Assembly (NCBI RefSeq): GCF_009389715.1
Contig: NC_052405.1
Coordinates: 11,238,694-11,302,693 of the forward strand
Direction: 5' to 3'
Source: Phoenix dactylifera
Taxonomy: Eukaryota > Streptophyta > Magnoliopsida > Arecales > Arecaceae
Length of the DNA: 64,000 nt
Below, in pieces: positions 39,387 through 49,700 of the stretch. The first letter of the stretch is position 1. Every line of letters starts with the position of its first letter. Made by a program: the position numbers and the translations under genes. The notes under the pieces were generated by a model that did no database searches, was not told the DNA's origin, and saw nothing but the letters and a program-made list of their open reading frames with translations.

Positions 39387-40182
39387 AAAATATATATCTC
39401 TAAAATAAAATAAAAGTATTTTCTATTTTTGTTACTTTAATTATCCCCTTTCTTCTTTCTTACTAATTTTTGATTTTTATTTTGGTATTATTTAATCAGG
39501 AATCGAAGAGAAAATCTGGGGCGATCAAAAAAGGAACTATTGGAAAAGGAATACGGTAAAGGTTTGCTTTAAAAATTGCTGGGGAAATTCCCTTTGGTAA
39601 TCTCTAAACCTTTCTTATTTAAATTGATTCCCAGTTTGCTTGAAATTTTGTGGTGATTGTTTGATTTTAATTTCAGTAAAAGTGTGAATGCATGCTTGAT
39701 ACACATATACCAATTAATCCGCACATAGTAGGGGCGATCACCCCAACAAGATAAGAACTGAATTTCGTCACCAGATTCTTGCCCAAGTTAGGTGAATCAA
39801 TTCTCACATAGCCATCACGTTAATTAAAATCAATTAGACGTTGGCCCCTAGGGACATTCGAGCTCAATAGGACGAAGATCACCGAAAGTTGCACCAATTT
39901 CGCTCTGTGGCTCAGTTGATGTCTAGGCAAGCTTTGTCCCAAGGGAGACAGTTCACCTGTTCGAGGCAAGTGGTTTTTAAGTGGGACCTTTGCAAACGCA
40001 TCGTGACCCCCCCACTTACCTGGGAGCTTACCTGGTTAGCTCAGTCATTAGACCGGATTGGAGGCTTAGGTGCCCTCTTCAAACCAGTTAGGAGCTGTCT
40101 AGTAATTTTAGGGTGAACATAAGGAATTGTGTTTTTCTTTTTAGTGCATGCTTGACTGTACTGATGAGAGGAGTCTTAGTGT

Positions 40183-41166
40183 ATGCTAGGGTGTCGTTCT
40201 AGATCTCTTGAATTAGTACCGTTTGACTCTGAAATAAAGCGTTCTCTTAGGGCCCTTCGAGCCGAAATCCGCACTTATAGAACCCTAGGATCTGCTTCAC
40301 CTATCAAGATGGCTGAAGAACAACCCAAGCTGTTAAAGGAGTACTTCACTCCTTCCATTTATACCTCTCCATCTTGTATTCGACTACCTGATACCACTGC
40401 TGCTGTGCAGTTTGAAATTAAGTCTAGTGTCATCCAAATGCTTCCCTCTTTTTATGGACTTAACAATGAAGACCCATACAAACATTTAGATGAGTTCCTT
40501 GAGATCTACACTACTGTCAAAATTCAGAACTTCACTGATGATGCTCTGAAACTCAGGCTGTTTCCTTTTTCCCTTAAGGATAGAGCTAAACAATGGCTCC
40601 ATTCATTAGAAGCCAATTCCATTCTCTCATGGGCTCAAATGCAACATGAATTTCTAAAGAAATATTTTCCTATAGGAAGAACAAACCAATTTCGGCGTGC
40701 TATCACGAGCTTCTCCCAATCTGACGGGGAAGAATTTCATGAAACTTGGGAAAAATTTAGAGACTTATTCCGAAAATGCCCGCATCATCAAATACCTAAA
40801 TGGCAGCTAGTGCAATGTTTCTATGACGGATTGACTGAACGAAACCGTCAGATGATCGATGCCGCATGCGGGGGAACTTTTATGCTTAAAAGTGACCATG
40901 AGGCATGGCAATTGTTTGAGAACCTTAATGAAAATTCCCTCCACCATGCCTCCTCCGCTCGTCAAGCACCTCCGAGTTATCAAAGAAAAGGAACCATATA
41001 TGAAGTTAGCCAGTCCATAGGTCTATCTGACAAAGTAGATGCACTATCCCGTAAGTTGGACCAGCTAATGTCTAGAGAACAGCTTCCAAACTTTTCCCAA
41101 GCACAAGTGTGTGCTCTCTGTTCTAGTCCGTCTCATACTATTTTTGAGTGCCCTTCGGCAGCATAA
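40183..41166 (+). CDS. Gypsy gag (capsid and zinc knuckle)
   Basis: Open frame of 327 codons ending in TAA at 41164-41166. The segment ELVPFDSEIKRSLRALRAE followed by MLPSFYGLNNEDPYKHLDEF, then LRLFPFSLKDRAKQWL, is typical of Athila-type retrotransposon gag. Near the end CALC...H...C forms a C-X2-C-X4-H-X4-C zinc knuckle. The alternative start at 40309 (MAEEQPKLL) is possible, but the upstream 42 residues resemble family N-termini, so I keep 40183. The reading frame and family-like sequence resume directly after the TAA, so the stop is most likely a recent nonsense change rather than the native end of the protein. Confidence 0.85.
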   Translation: MLGCRSRSLELVPFDSEIKRSLRALRAEIRTYRTLGSASPIKMAEEQPKLLKEYFTPSIYTSPSCIRLPDTTAAVQFEIKSSVIQMLPSFYGLNNEDPYKHLDEFLEIYTTVKIQNFTDDALKLRLFPFSLKDRAKQWLHSLEANSILSWAQMQHEFLKKYFPIGRTNQFRRAITSFSQSDGEEFHETWEKFRDLFRKCPHHQIPKWQLVQCFYDGLTERNRQMIDAACGGTFMLKSDHEAWQLFENLNENSLHHASSARQAPPSYQRKGTIYEVSQSIGLSDKVDALSRKLDQLMSREQLPNFSQAQVCALCSSPSHTIFECPSAA

Positions 41167-42699
41167 TTTCCTGAATTTGTGCAAGAACAAGTAAATGCTG
41201 CCCAAGCACAGTCCCGACCGGGTAATGATCCGTATTCTAACACTTATAACCCGGGGTGGCGCAACCATCCAAATTTCTCTTGGAAGCAGCAGACTTCCAA
41301 TACCTCCCAGCCTTATTCCCAAAACTTTCAACCGTTCCAGAGTGTTCATCCAAACCGTCCTCCTACTCACTATTCACAATTTCAACATGTCCCTCCTCCA
41401 GCAACCCAAAGAAACACAGCCTTTGAGGAGAAAGTGTTGACCTCCCTTCAAGGTTTGGAAACCATTACACAATTGGTGCACTCTCACACGCAATCTATCG
41501 CCAAGCTAGAATCCCAAATGGGGCAACTAGCTAATGCACTGAACAAGCGAGAGGAAGGAAAGCTTCCAAGCCAACCAGTGAGTAATCCTAGGGGACAATA
41601 CATGGCTCAAGAAAATCAACTAAATACAATTCATCATGAACAAGCCAATGCTTTGACTACCCTAAGGAGTGGACGTGTAGTAAACAATAAGATTGGGGAG
41701 GGTAACAATAAGGAAGGTAAAGAGGAGGAGAGAAATGTATCACATGATAATCCAAAACCTTCTTCTTCTTCAGCTAGTTCACCTTCTGCCAACACTCACA
41801 TTCCAAAGGCCCCATTTCTTGAAGCACTTAATGCACCCACTCCCTTTGGCAAGAAAGGAACTTCACTAGAGGAGATGATGGAAATTTTCAAACAAGTAAA
41901 AATTAACCTTCCGCTTCTTGATGCTATTCGACAAGTTCCCTCCTATGCCAAATTTCTCAAAGATCTTTGTACCCAAAAGCGAAAATCTAGGACACATGTG
42001 CCTAAAAGGATCTTCCTAACTGAGCAAGTGAGTTCTATTCTCCAACACAACAACCCTCCGAAATTCAAAGATCCTGGTGCTCCCACCATCTCCTGTGTCT
42101 TAGGAAATAATTTCATTGATCGAGCACTATTAGATCTAGGGGCAAGTGTCAACCTTTTACCTTACTCAGTTTATGAGAAACTTGGGTTAGGTGAGTTAAA
42201 ACCAACCTCAGTATCCCTTCAATTGGCTGATCGATCTGTAAAAATACCACGTGGGATAATTGAAGATGTTCTTGTCAAGGTAGACAAATTCTATTTTCCA
42301 GTAGATTTTATCGTTCTTGATATGGAACATGAGCCTAATCCTAAGAAACAAATCCCCGTGATCCTTGGGCGTCCCTTTTTAGCTACAGCCAATGCGAGTA
42401 TAAATTGTAGAACTGGGGTGATGAATATATCCTTTGGGAATATGAAGGTCAAGTTAAATATATTTCGTGCCTCTGATCAACCTGCAAAGAAAGTTGAGTG
42501 CTTCCTAATAGACAAAATGGACGATCTTGTAGAAGAAACCCTTCCCTATATTTTGGCAACTAACCCTCTGAAAACATACTTGGCCCATTTTGACTTTGAT
42601 ATAGACAAGGCCATAGAAGCAGTCAACTTCCTGCCCAACAATCAGTCTTCCACAAATTTTCTTCCTTGGAGAACCCCGCATGAACCCGGTATGATTTGA
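41167..42699 (+). CDS. Gypsy gag tail and aspartic protease
   Basis: Same frame as the upstream gag, 510 codons to TGA, with no ATG at its start. The first part is a Gln/Asn/Pro-rich gag tail. The protease centre is LLDLGASVNLLPYS, with Asp encoded at 42133-42135. It is followed by LQLADRSVKIPRGIIEDVLV, FYFPVDFIVLDME and IPVILGRPFLATA, a standard plant Gypsy pepsin-like protease. DLGAS in place of DSGAS is usual in this lineage. The polyprotein stops about 190 residues after the protease site, where reverse transcriptase would follow in a full element. Confidence 0.85.
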   Translation, partial: FPEFVQEQVNAAQAQSRPGNDPYSNTYNPGWRNHPNFSWKQQTSNTSQPYSQNFQPFQSVHPNRPPTHYSQFQHVPPPATQRNTAFEEKVLTSLQGLETITQLVHSHTQSIAKLESQMGQLANALNKREEGKLPSQPVSNPRGQYMAQENQLNTIHHEQANALTTLRSGRVVNNKIGEGNNKEGKEEERNVSHDNPKPSSSSASSPSANTHIPKAPFLEALNAPTPFGKKGTSLEEMMEIFKQVKINLPLLDAIRQVPSYAKFLKDLCTQKRKSRTHVPKRIFLTEQVSSILQHNNPPKFKDPGAPTISCVLGNNFIDRALLDLGASVNLLPYSVYEKLGLGELKPTSVSLQLADRSVKIPRGIIEDVLVKVDKFYFPVDFIVLDMEHEPNPKKQIPVILGRPFLATANASINCRTGVMNISFGNMKVKLNIFRASDQPAKKVECFLIDKMDDLVEETLPYILATNPLKTYLAHFDFDIDKAIEAVNFLPNNQSSTNFLPWRTPHEPGMI

Positions 42700-44165
42700 T
42701 AAGGATGCACTGCGTCTGGCTGAAGACGTTAAACTTAGCGCTTGTTGGGAGGCAACCCAATTCTCGTAGGTTATTTTTGCATATTTTCTTGTCGCATTTT
42801 TTTATTTTCTTAATAGGATCCCTCATATTACTGATGCAACTACGGTAAAATGCTTCTATCCTCCATATAAATCATATTTTCGTCCAAAATAAGAAATATA
42901 TAAAACAATAAAAATAATAATATAATATTCAAAAAAAAACATTGAGGACAATGTCTGATCTAGGTTGGGGGGTATAAGATTCGAATTTTATAAGAAATTT
43001 TTTTGCATTTTCGCATTATTAAATAAGTTTTTCGGAAAAAAAAACCTAATTTCTATGCCTTAGTGCTGAAATGATAATCACACAAAGTATATAAAATCTA
43101 AAAAGCCCAATGATTAGTCAGGAATAAATCAATTTGAGTTCTTTTCATTAAAAATTCTTTTAGCAAGTTGTAAGATAATTTTTACTTTGAAATTTCACAA
43201 CACGTATGGCCTGCACTTCTAAGGGTTAGGTTTAACATGATGTTGTTAAGTCTGGTAGCAACCTTGAGTCCTGATGAATCATACCTATCTAATTTGCTTT
43301 AAAAAAAAAAAAAGAAGCGAATTTAGTCAGGTACATCGAAAAGGGCTACCTATTGTCAAAGGTCAGCGGGCTTGCAATGATGAATCCGAGCATAGGTCCG
43401 TAGGGGAGTCTTGATGCCTAACACCTTATGCCATCTGGTGTGGGAGTGTTGACTGAATGCTCGTTACATGGAGGAATCATTACAAGAGTAAAAGTGCGTA
43501 ATAAATATAAAATAAAAAAATAATAAAAAAATAAAAAATAATAAAAAAATAAAAAAAAGAGAAAAAGAGAAAATAATATTGACCTTGAAAAAGACGATAG
43601 TGTGAAAGCCGTCGTTGTAAAAATTCGAGTAAACTGGAATATTACAGATAAAGCCCATGAGGTATTAAAGTAAACATCCACAACTCTCGAAATCCTGCAA
43701 GATATGATGATTTTGAATCAGTGAATAGGTCTTATCGGACCAATTCTTGGAAACTACTAGCTTTGGCAGTATTTTAGGAATCTAAAGCCTTAGCTTGTGT
43801 ATGGTCCAGATATCACCGAGCACCCAAGTATAAATTGGCCTTACAACTCTCTAATAGAAACTTAATGACTTCAACTTAAATTGCATACTGATTTAGGATT
43901 TGGGCTGACTTAGTAATTAAAACTTTATGTGCTTTTAAAATTCTTGGCACTTATGCATTTAAAATTAGATTTTATAAAGCAATAAAACAAATTCATTAGG
44001 TAGAGACAACAGTTTGTGGGTATCTGAGCCGGAAACCCTCACGAGACAAAACTCGTCCACTAGGGCCACCTAGGGGTTTAAAGCCTTATTGCATACGGTA
44101 AATGCAATCGCGATTCCTGCGAAAGTGAGTTAGTTTTTATTTTGCTCGAGGACTAGCAAAATGCA
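42700..44165 (+). other. Non-coding 3' interior of the Gypsy element
   Basis: About 1.5 kb without a recognisable domain, standing where pol should be. It contains an internal polypurine-like stretch (ggttggggggta, 42963-42974) preceded by cattgaggacaatgtc, an A-rich run at 43500-43570 and short degenerate open frames. Confidence 0.7.
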
Positions 44166-44176
44166 GGTTGGGGGTG
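44166..44176 (+). other. Polypurine tract of the Gypsy element
   Basis: ggttgggggtg abuts the 3' LTR start and would prime plus-strand synthesis. Confidence 0.75.
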
Positions 44177-46567
44177 TGATAAGTGCTAAATAATGCATAA
44201 ATTAATATCTTATTCATAGCACTTATCATTATTTTAATTCACATATTTTGTAAATTCAACTAAAAAATGTATTACCTTCACCAGTGCATTTTAATGAATT
44301 ATCAAAGGTAATTCAAGTTTGATTTGATTATTTATTGATTAAGTTTAATGCATGCAGGTCAAGTCAAGCTCAATTAGGTAAAGCCTAAACGGACACTACA
44401 TCATTTCACAATTTTATATTTTCAGAATCGACTCCAATAACTCTTTTCCAAAACCCAGTGCTTTCCATTAATTCCTGACTCTTCATACGTTCACCTAAAT
44501 TTCTTCTCACTCATTCCAACTCTTTTTCCACATGATCCTATTTTAATAAAATTCCTTCAATTATTTGTTTCTCATATCTCAAAGCATATCACCTAGTTGC
44601 ACGAATCCCAAAGTCTCATCCCATCTCAGCCATTCATCTTGCTTCCCATATCATCCATCCATCAAAATCTCCGATTTCCAGCTAAATGGACCTGTTCCCA
44701 GCGACCACTTGTGATCTCCCGCACCTCACAAATCCAACCAAACTCCCAGCTCACGAATCATTTCTTCCCTTCATCCATATCAAAAAGAATTCCAGGAACT
44801 CAACTTCCCAGCCGTTCCGCTTCCCCTGTTTCATCATTATCCCATCTCCCCTTCCAGATTAACTCCCAGCTTCATCCCATTCAAATTCCTTCATCCACAA
44901 ATCCCGATCTAGCCGAGATCCTCTCAACATCCTCATCTCCTCAGAGCTCGATTCCAGCCAACTTCATATCAACCTTCCTCTCAAACGCCCGCGTCCGAGC
45001 ATCTCAACAACCAATTCACCTTCATCCCCTGCTTCGGAATAAAGAAATCCCGAACCTCACGGACCAGCAAACACGGCGTCGAAGGATTTCCTGCCAGCCG
45101 TGAGCTTCATCATCATCCATCCCAAGTTCACATACTCACTCCTCCCAGCCGAGATCCTCTCGGTTCATGGATTGAATTCCATCTCTTAGCCGAGATCCTC
45201 CTAACGTCACAGAATCTTCTTCCGCATCCCCTGTACGTGAAGAAGCGTCGGATGAATCCCCTGCATCCCGGAACCAAGTTTTCTTAGCATCCAGCCGAAT
45301 CCAAACTCCCAAGCTCATCAGCTCATCTTTACAACGTCTGGAAGCTAGCAGCCGTCCGAGATCCCTGCTCCACGTCCTCGCCATCCGAGCTCCAAGGATC
45401 AAGCCGACTTCAGCCAACGAATTCCAGTTCCCAGCTCACCGACTTTCTCGTCCACGGATTCCTTCACGTCCACAAATCAAACCAAGTTTTCTCCCAACAT
45501 CCGGATTAGATCTTCTCAAGTGTATCTCCCAGCATCTTCATCTCCAGCCATGCTTATCTCCCACGGATAGGATTTCTTCTCATCCTTATTCGACCCATCC
45601 TGCTGCCAGCCAGGATAGCATCCCGAACAAATCTCAGCCAAGTCCCAGCGTTCCGTATCAACTCCCCTGTTCAGCCTCCATCCTTATCCCATCGTCAAAG
45701 GATCAAAAGATATCGACTCTATCCCGCAGCCGTTGATCCATCTTTATCTCAACTTGGAACAGGGGAGAGAGAAGGAGGTATGCAGTCTATAAAAGGCTCT
45801 TCATGGAAACCAGAGGGGGATGCTTGGAAAAAAAGGATCAGCAAGCTTCTCCCTAAGCTGAGTTTTCAAGGAAGTCAGAAAGAGGGAGAAGACGGAGCGA
45901 AGAAGGAGGTAGCTATGATGGGAGTCGGAGTCCTCTGCGCTACTGCTATCGTCCACAACTATATGGAAAGCTGATCTCCTCTCCAGGGCTGGATGTAGCC
46001 CTAACACAGGGACATGGTTTTATATTTTATTCTATATTCTTGGGGTTGTATGAACTTATTGTTTTCAATGGATATCTTCTTTTGAATCATATTTAATTTC
46101 TGTGATTTTAAGTATGATGTTCGTACAACTGTTCTTCATGATCACTAAGTAAATATAAGATAGTCCATGCTTAGGGAAGATGCGATGTGCTGCCACCTTA
46201 GATTAGGGTAGACATTTCATGCCAACTGAAGATGGATTATGCCCAAATTACTTTTGTGAATTTTTATTTAAATGTTTATTAGGCTTGTAGCCAATTTGCA
46301 TGTTAATCCAAGAACGAAATAAAATATAAATAACCCTTGTTCCGATGTTAGTGGTGAATTCCTTGCCCTAGGTTCCCTTAAACTAATATCCTTTTAATTG
46401 CATTTTCTTTTATTGAATTGCTTAGTTTAATAGTCTTCACAAATTCATCCTTTTAAATATTTTTATTTTTAAGAAAAACAACTATACCCCAATCCCTGTG
46501 GATCGATACCCGTAATCACTATCCTACTAGATACGTGCTATTGCGTGGTCTTTAAAGTTGACTATCA
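44177..46567 (+). repeat. 3' LTR of the Gypsy element
   Basis: 2391 bp, collinear with the 5' LTR. The three single-base indels I see (one gain, two losses) account exactly for the one-base length difference. Confidence 0.95.
45788..45794 (+). promoter_or_regulatory. TATA box in the 3' LTR
   Basis: The same gtctataaaaggctc context is preserved in the 3' LTR. From here transcription would read outward toward the DUF936 gene, several kilobases downstream. Confidence 0.55.
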
Positions 46568-48513
46568 GTCACGGATCTAATTTTGCCGCTGACATAGATT
46601 CTTTTTTTTTTTAGGACTGATATAGAATTTCAAATTTGAGTTTGGGTTAGGAAAGTGAAGATGGGCACGCACTTAATTTTAGTTAGGTAATTTTACCAAA
46701 TCAAGATCATCACTTGCTTGAATGCCTATGATTACAATTAGGAGAGACTCCTATAAAATGGTAATACATATCACAATGTGATTTTCCCACTCTTTATGAA
46801 ATTTATAACAAATGCTTTATTGAAATCGAGCTCAATTTCATTGTTGAGGAATTGAAAAAAAAATGCTAAAGATTAAGTGCAAGCGAATATGTATAAATTA
46901 AGAAGAATTGACTCGGGCTTGTTGCTCTAAGAGTAGCTTGTTCAAGTAGGACCAGAAAATAAAAAAACGAATAAGAGGATTTAGCGCACGGAACTCCACT
47001 GCAAAATATGGAGAGGGTTAGATGTAAGCAACTTTGAACCTGCCTATAGAGATGTTGATTTCATATTTTAAATTATATTTATATCATAATAGAGCATTCT
47101 TACTGTTGCATCAAAACCTAACCTTAAAATAAAAGAAGAATAGTTTAACCAAATGGATCTTTTATCAAAGCTATCAAGAACCTAGGAATAGATTTATTTC
47201 TCTGCTATCCCCACTAGAAAAACCTTAAAATAAAAGGAGAATAGTGTAACCAAATGGATCTTTTATCAAAGCTATCAAAAGCCTGGAAATGAATTAATTT
47301 CTCTGCTATCCCCACTAGCAAAGTGGCTTGCAATTGGTATATCTAAAGTTTTCATGCATTTCATGGTATTTTTCTATCTAGAGTTGGTGAACACAACCAA
47401 TCTTAAGCAAATTAAGAAATTTGCAAAACTTCTAATATAATCTGAAAAGTTAAGCAAATTTATGGGGTTAGTTGATTGCATTTTTTATATGAATCAAGGA
47501 ATTGCTAGAGACTAAAGGGGTACATAAGTTTCATAAGTTGACAATTTAAATATCTTGGATACTTGACAATTATCGAAAGCTAAAAATAGTTTATGATGAT
47601 CATTCTTTAATGCAAGTAATGACCGATTCATTTAGAAGACTGAAGAAGCCCTCTTAAATATTGTCAAGACATTATCCTAATAATACCCACTCATTACCTA
47701 TGATTATATTATCCTCGCGGGGTTGGGGGATAGGTGAACCTTTTATTGAAGCAAGTAGGGATTATGAGGTACAGTGTCTCCATCTGCAAGAATTTTCCAA
47801 TTCTCTTTTTTCTTGGCTTTTTGTTTAAGGGACAAGGTTTGGAGGTTGGGACAAGGACCTAGGATGAAGTGTGGGTTAATCAAGGTCCTTTTAGTGGCAA
47901 AAGAAAACAATTAGGCATAAATTTGCATAAACTAAAATAATATCATATAATACTTTCTTTTCCATTAAGACCAAATAAAGAAAATAATTAGGTGTCTGGT
48001 CTCAAGTCAAGTTGTCGGCAGTCTTACTCACTAACTCTTGAGACATGTACATCTTCACTACTAAACAAAATTGCAACCTAACACCATTGCCACTACCAAA
48101 AGCAATCATACATCTTCTACCATAACTTATTATCATTAGATTATTCAATGGAGTCCAGTTATAGTGTTCTGATAAATACACCTCTTATCTTTTTTAAGCA
48201 GAAATTTGATCTAGTTTAAGCACTCGACCCGATTCAATCCAATCCGGGCTGGTTTAGGTCAAAGGAATTTTGCAGCTTGGGTTGAGCATGAATCAATTTT
48301 TTTGTTCTCGATCTTAAATTAATTGCATGTAGATCGAAGGCCTAATATCAAATTAGGCTCGAAGAGCAAATTTGGAAAGATTTGGTTAACAGATTAGATG
48401 GATCAAAATTAGGCTTTATAAATTGGACTGTGCGGTGGGTGGATCGTATGAGCGGATTTGCGAGCGGGCAAGACATGTGCCATTTTTTTTTAATTTTTGC
48501 TTAGACAGGCGCC
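46568..48513. other. Spacer right of the Gypsy element
   Basis: Begins with the target duplication GTCAC, so 36893 and 46573 were adjacent before insertion. It is AT-rich with a 101-bp tandem duplication at 47121 and no gene. The first part was presumably the distal promoter of the TRAF-type gene. Confidence 0.6.
47121..47322. repeat. 101-bp tandem duplication
   Basis: accttaaaataaaag starts copies at 47121 and 47222. Both contain caaatggatcttttatcaaa and ctctgctatccccactag, with only scattered differences. Confidence 0.9.
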
Positions 48514-48780
48514 TCACAGTACATGAGTACAGATATACCCAATAAAGTCTGAAAACAAAATATTGCGGAGAGCTCTAGGCAGTTGTCCCCCCTGCATCCA
48601 TAGAGTGCCGCTTGAATGACTAACTACGTAAGAGACCATCCAATCCGCGACCCCATTGGCCTCTCTATAAACATGCTTAGTCAGGAAGGCCTCCCCATCC
48701 CTGCTCATGGCCTAAATATCTTCGAGTAGGAGATGGTCCCACTGCGACATCCTCAGACCCCTTCTGAATCCATCCTAATA
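48514..48780 (-). pseudogene. LINE RNase H fragment
   Basis: On the minus strand, a 64-codon frame reads HVYREANGVADWMVSYVV with downstream LPRALRNIL, a pattern of the RNase H-like domain near the end of plant non-LTR retrotransposons and related proteins. The frame continues upstream (WDHLLLEDI) but is broken by TAG immediately before it. Both ends are truncated. It is a dead fragment. Confidence 0.55.
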
Positions 48781-49700
48781 TGCCAGGTTTTATTGCATGT
48801 GATCAACTGTTAAAAAACTAGTTTTATGTATCAAATAATTATTAAATATATTATTGCTATGATGGTACTATCCAAACACCAACTATACAGTACATCCTTT
48901 GATTTATCAGGACGTGACAGCAGATGGATATTCCTTTGGTTTTTGTTTTTTCTCTTATACTTTATCAGGACCGTTCCTTTGATGGCCCCTCCTCATGCAC
49001 TGTATACCAAGGAAAGTATCCAGATACGATGGTCAATGCCGCTCCGAGCACAGTGATCTGATTTGAATGAAACGAAATCAAAGCTCATCAGATGGACACC
49101 CGATCAGAGATATCGGCTGGAGAGAGTACGAATCCAATGTGGAACGCATCCGATCGACGGCTCTGATCCGTCACCCTTGTGTGCGGTCGCATGCGGATGC
49201 GTCGTCCGCACGGCAAACCAGCGAACCGCTCCCGGTGGCGCGAAGCTCCAACGCACCGAATTCCTTATATCAGTTTGAGATCCCCTCACCGCAGGTGGAG
49301 TTACCACTTGGTCAGACCTCGGCGCGTTGCCTCCTCGCGCCAGCTCGGAGGCGGCCGACACCACATGTCTCTCCACATATTATTTATTTTCTAAAATTAA
49401 AATTCTATATATCTTCAATAAAAAAATCTGAATCACTCCAGAAATTATTATTTTTATTAGGTAATTATTTTATTTTATTTTGTTTCGGTGGAGATGCACT
49501 GCAACGGAATAGCCGTTTTCGGTGGCATCTTTAATCCAATAAAAAAAAAACAATGAGAAGCGTTAAACACGACGTTTTTTTATTCTCGTTACCAAAAGAA
49601 AACGTTCAGAAAGGCGTTTCACAGAGAAGAGAACAAGAGAAACTCTTGTATAAGAAAAATTATCGCAGAAGACTCGGAAAATCGCATGATACCGTGGCAA
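48781..49700. other. Spacer upstream of the DUF936 gene
   Basis: A GC-rich island at 49080-49370 carries overlapping open frames on both strands (up to 155 codons) with no recognisable domain. It may be distal promoter or a decayed gene piece. I assign no gene. Confidence 0.45.

Larger units (their letters stand above)
36894..46567 (+). mobile_element. Athila-like Ty3/Gypsy retrotransposon with gag and protease only
   Basis: Complete element of 9674 bp. The LTRs (2392 and 2391 bp) begin TGATAAG and end TATCA. It is flanked by perfect 5-bp duplications GTCAC (36889-36893 and 46568-46572). A tRNA-Asp primer site follows the 5' LTR, and the tract ggttgggggtg precedes the 3' LTR. The only coding region is gag plus protease (40183-42699). 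No reverse transcriptase, RNase H or integrase motif is present in the 4.9-kb interior, so it must depend on enzymes from another element. The LTR pair differs at about 18 sites plus three single-base indels by eye, so the insertion is recent. It lies about 230 bases upstream of the TRAF-type gene telo-box, in the opposite orientation. Confidence 0.93.

Noticed and set aside
42121-42165. Apparent loss of the protease catalytic DSG (DLGAS instead)
   Set aside because: DLGAS is the normal form in Athila/Tat-type plant Gypsy proteases, so it is not evidence of inactivation.
49067-49534. 155-codon frame upstream of the DUF936 gene
   Set aside because: Several frames on both strands are open across the same GC-rich island, with no domain or splice evidence; it is more likely promoter-proximal DNA.
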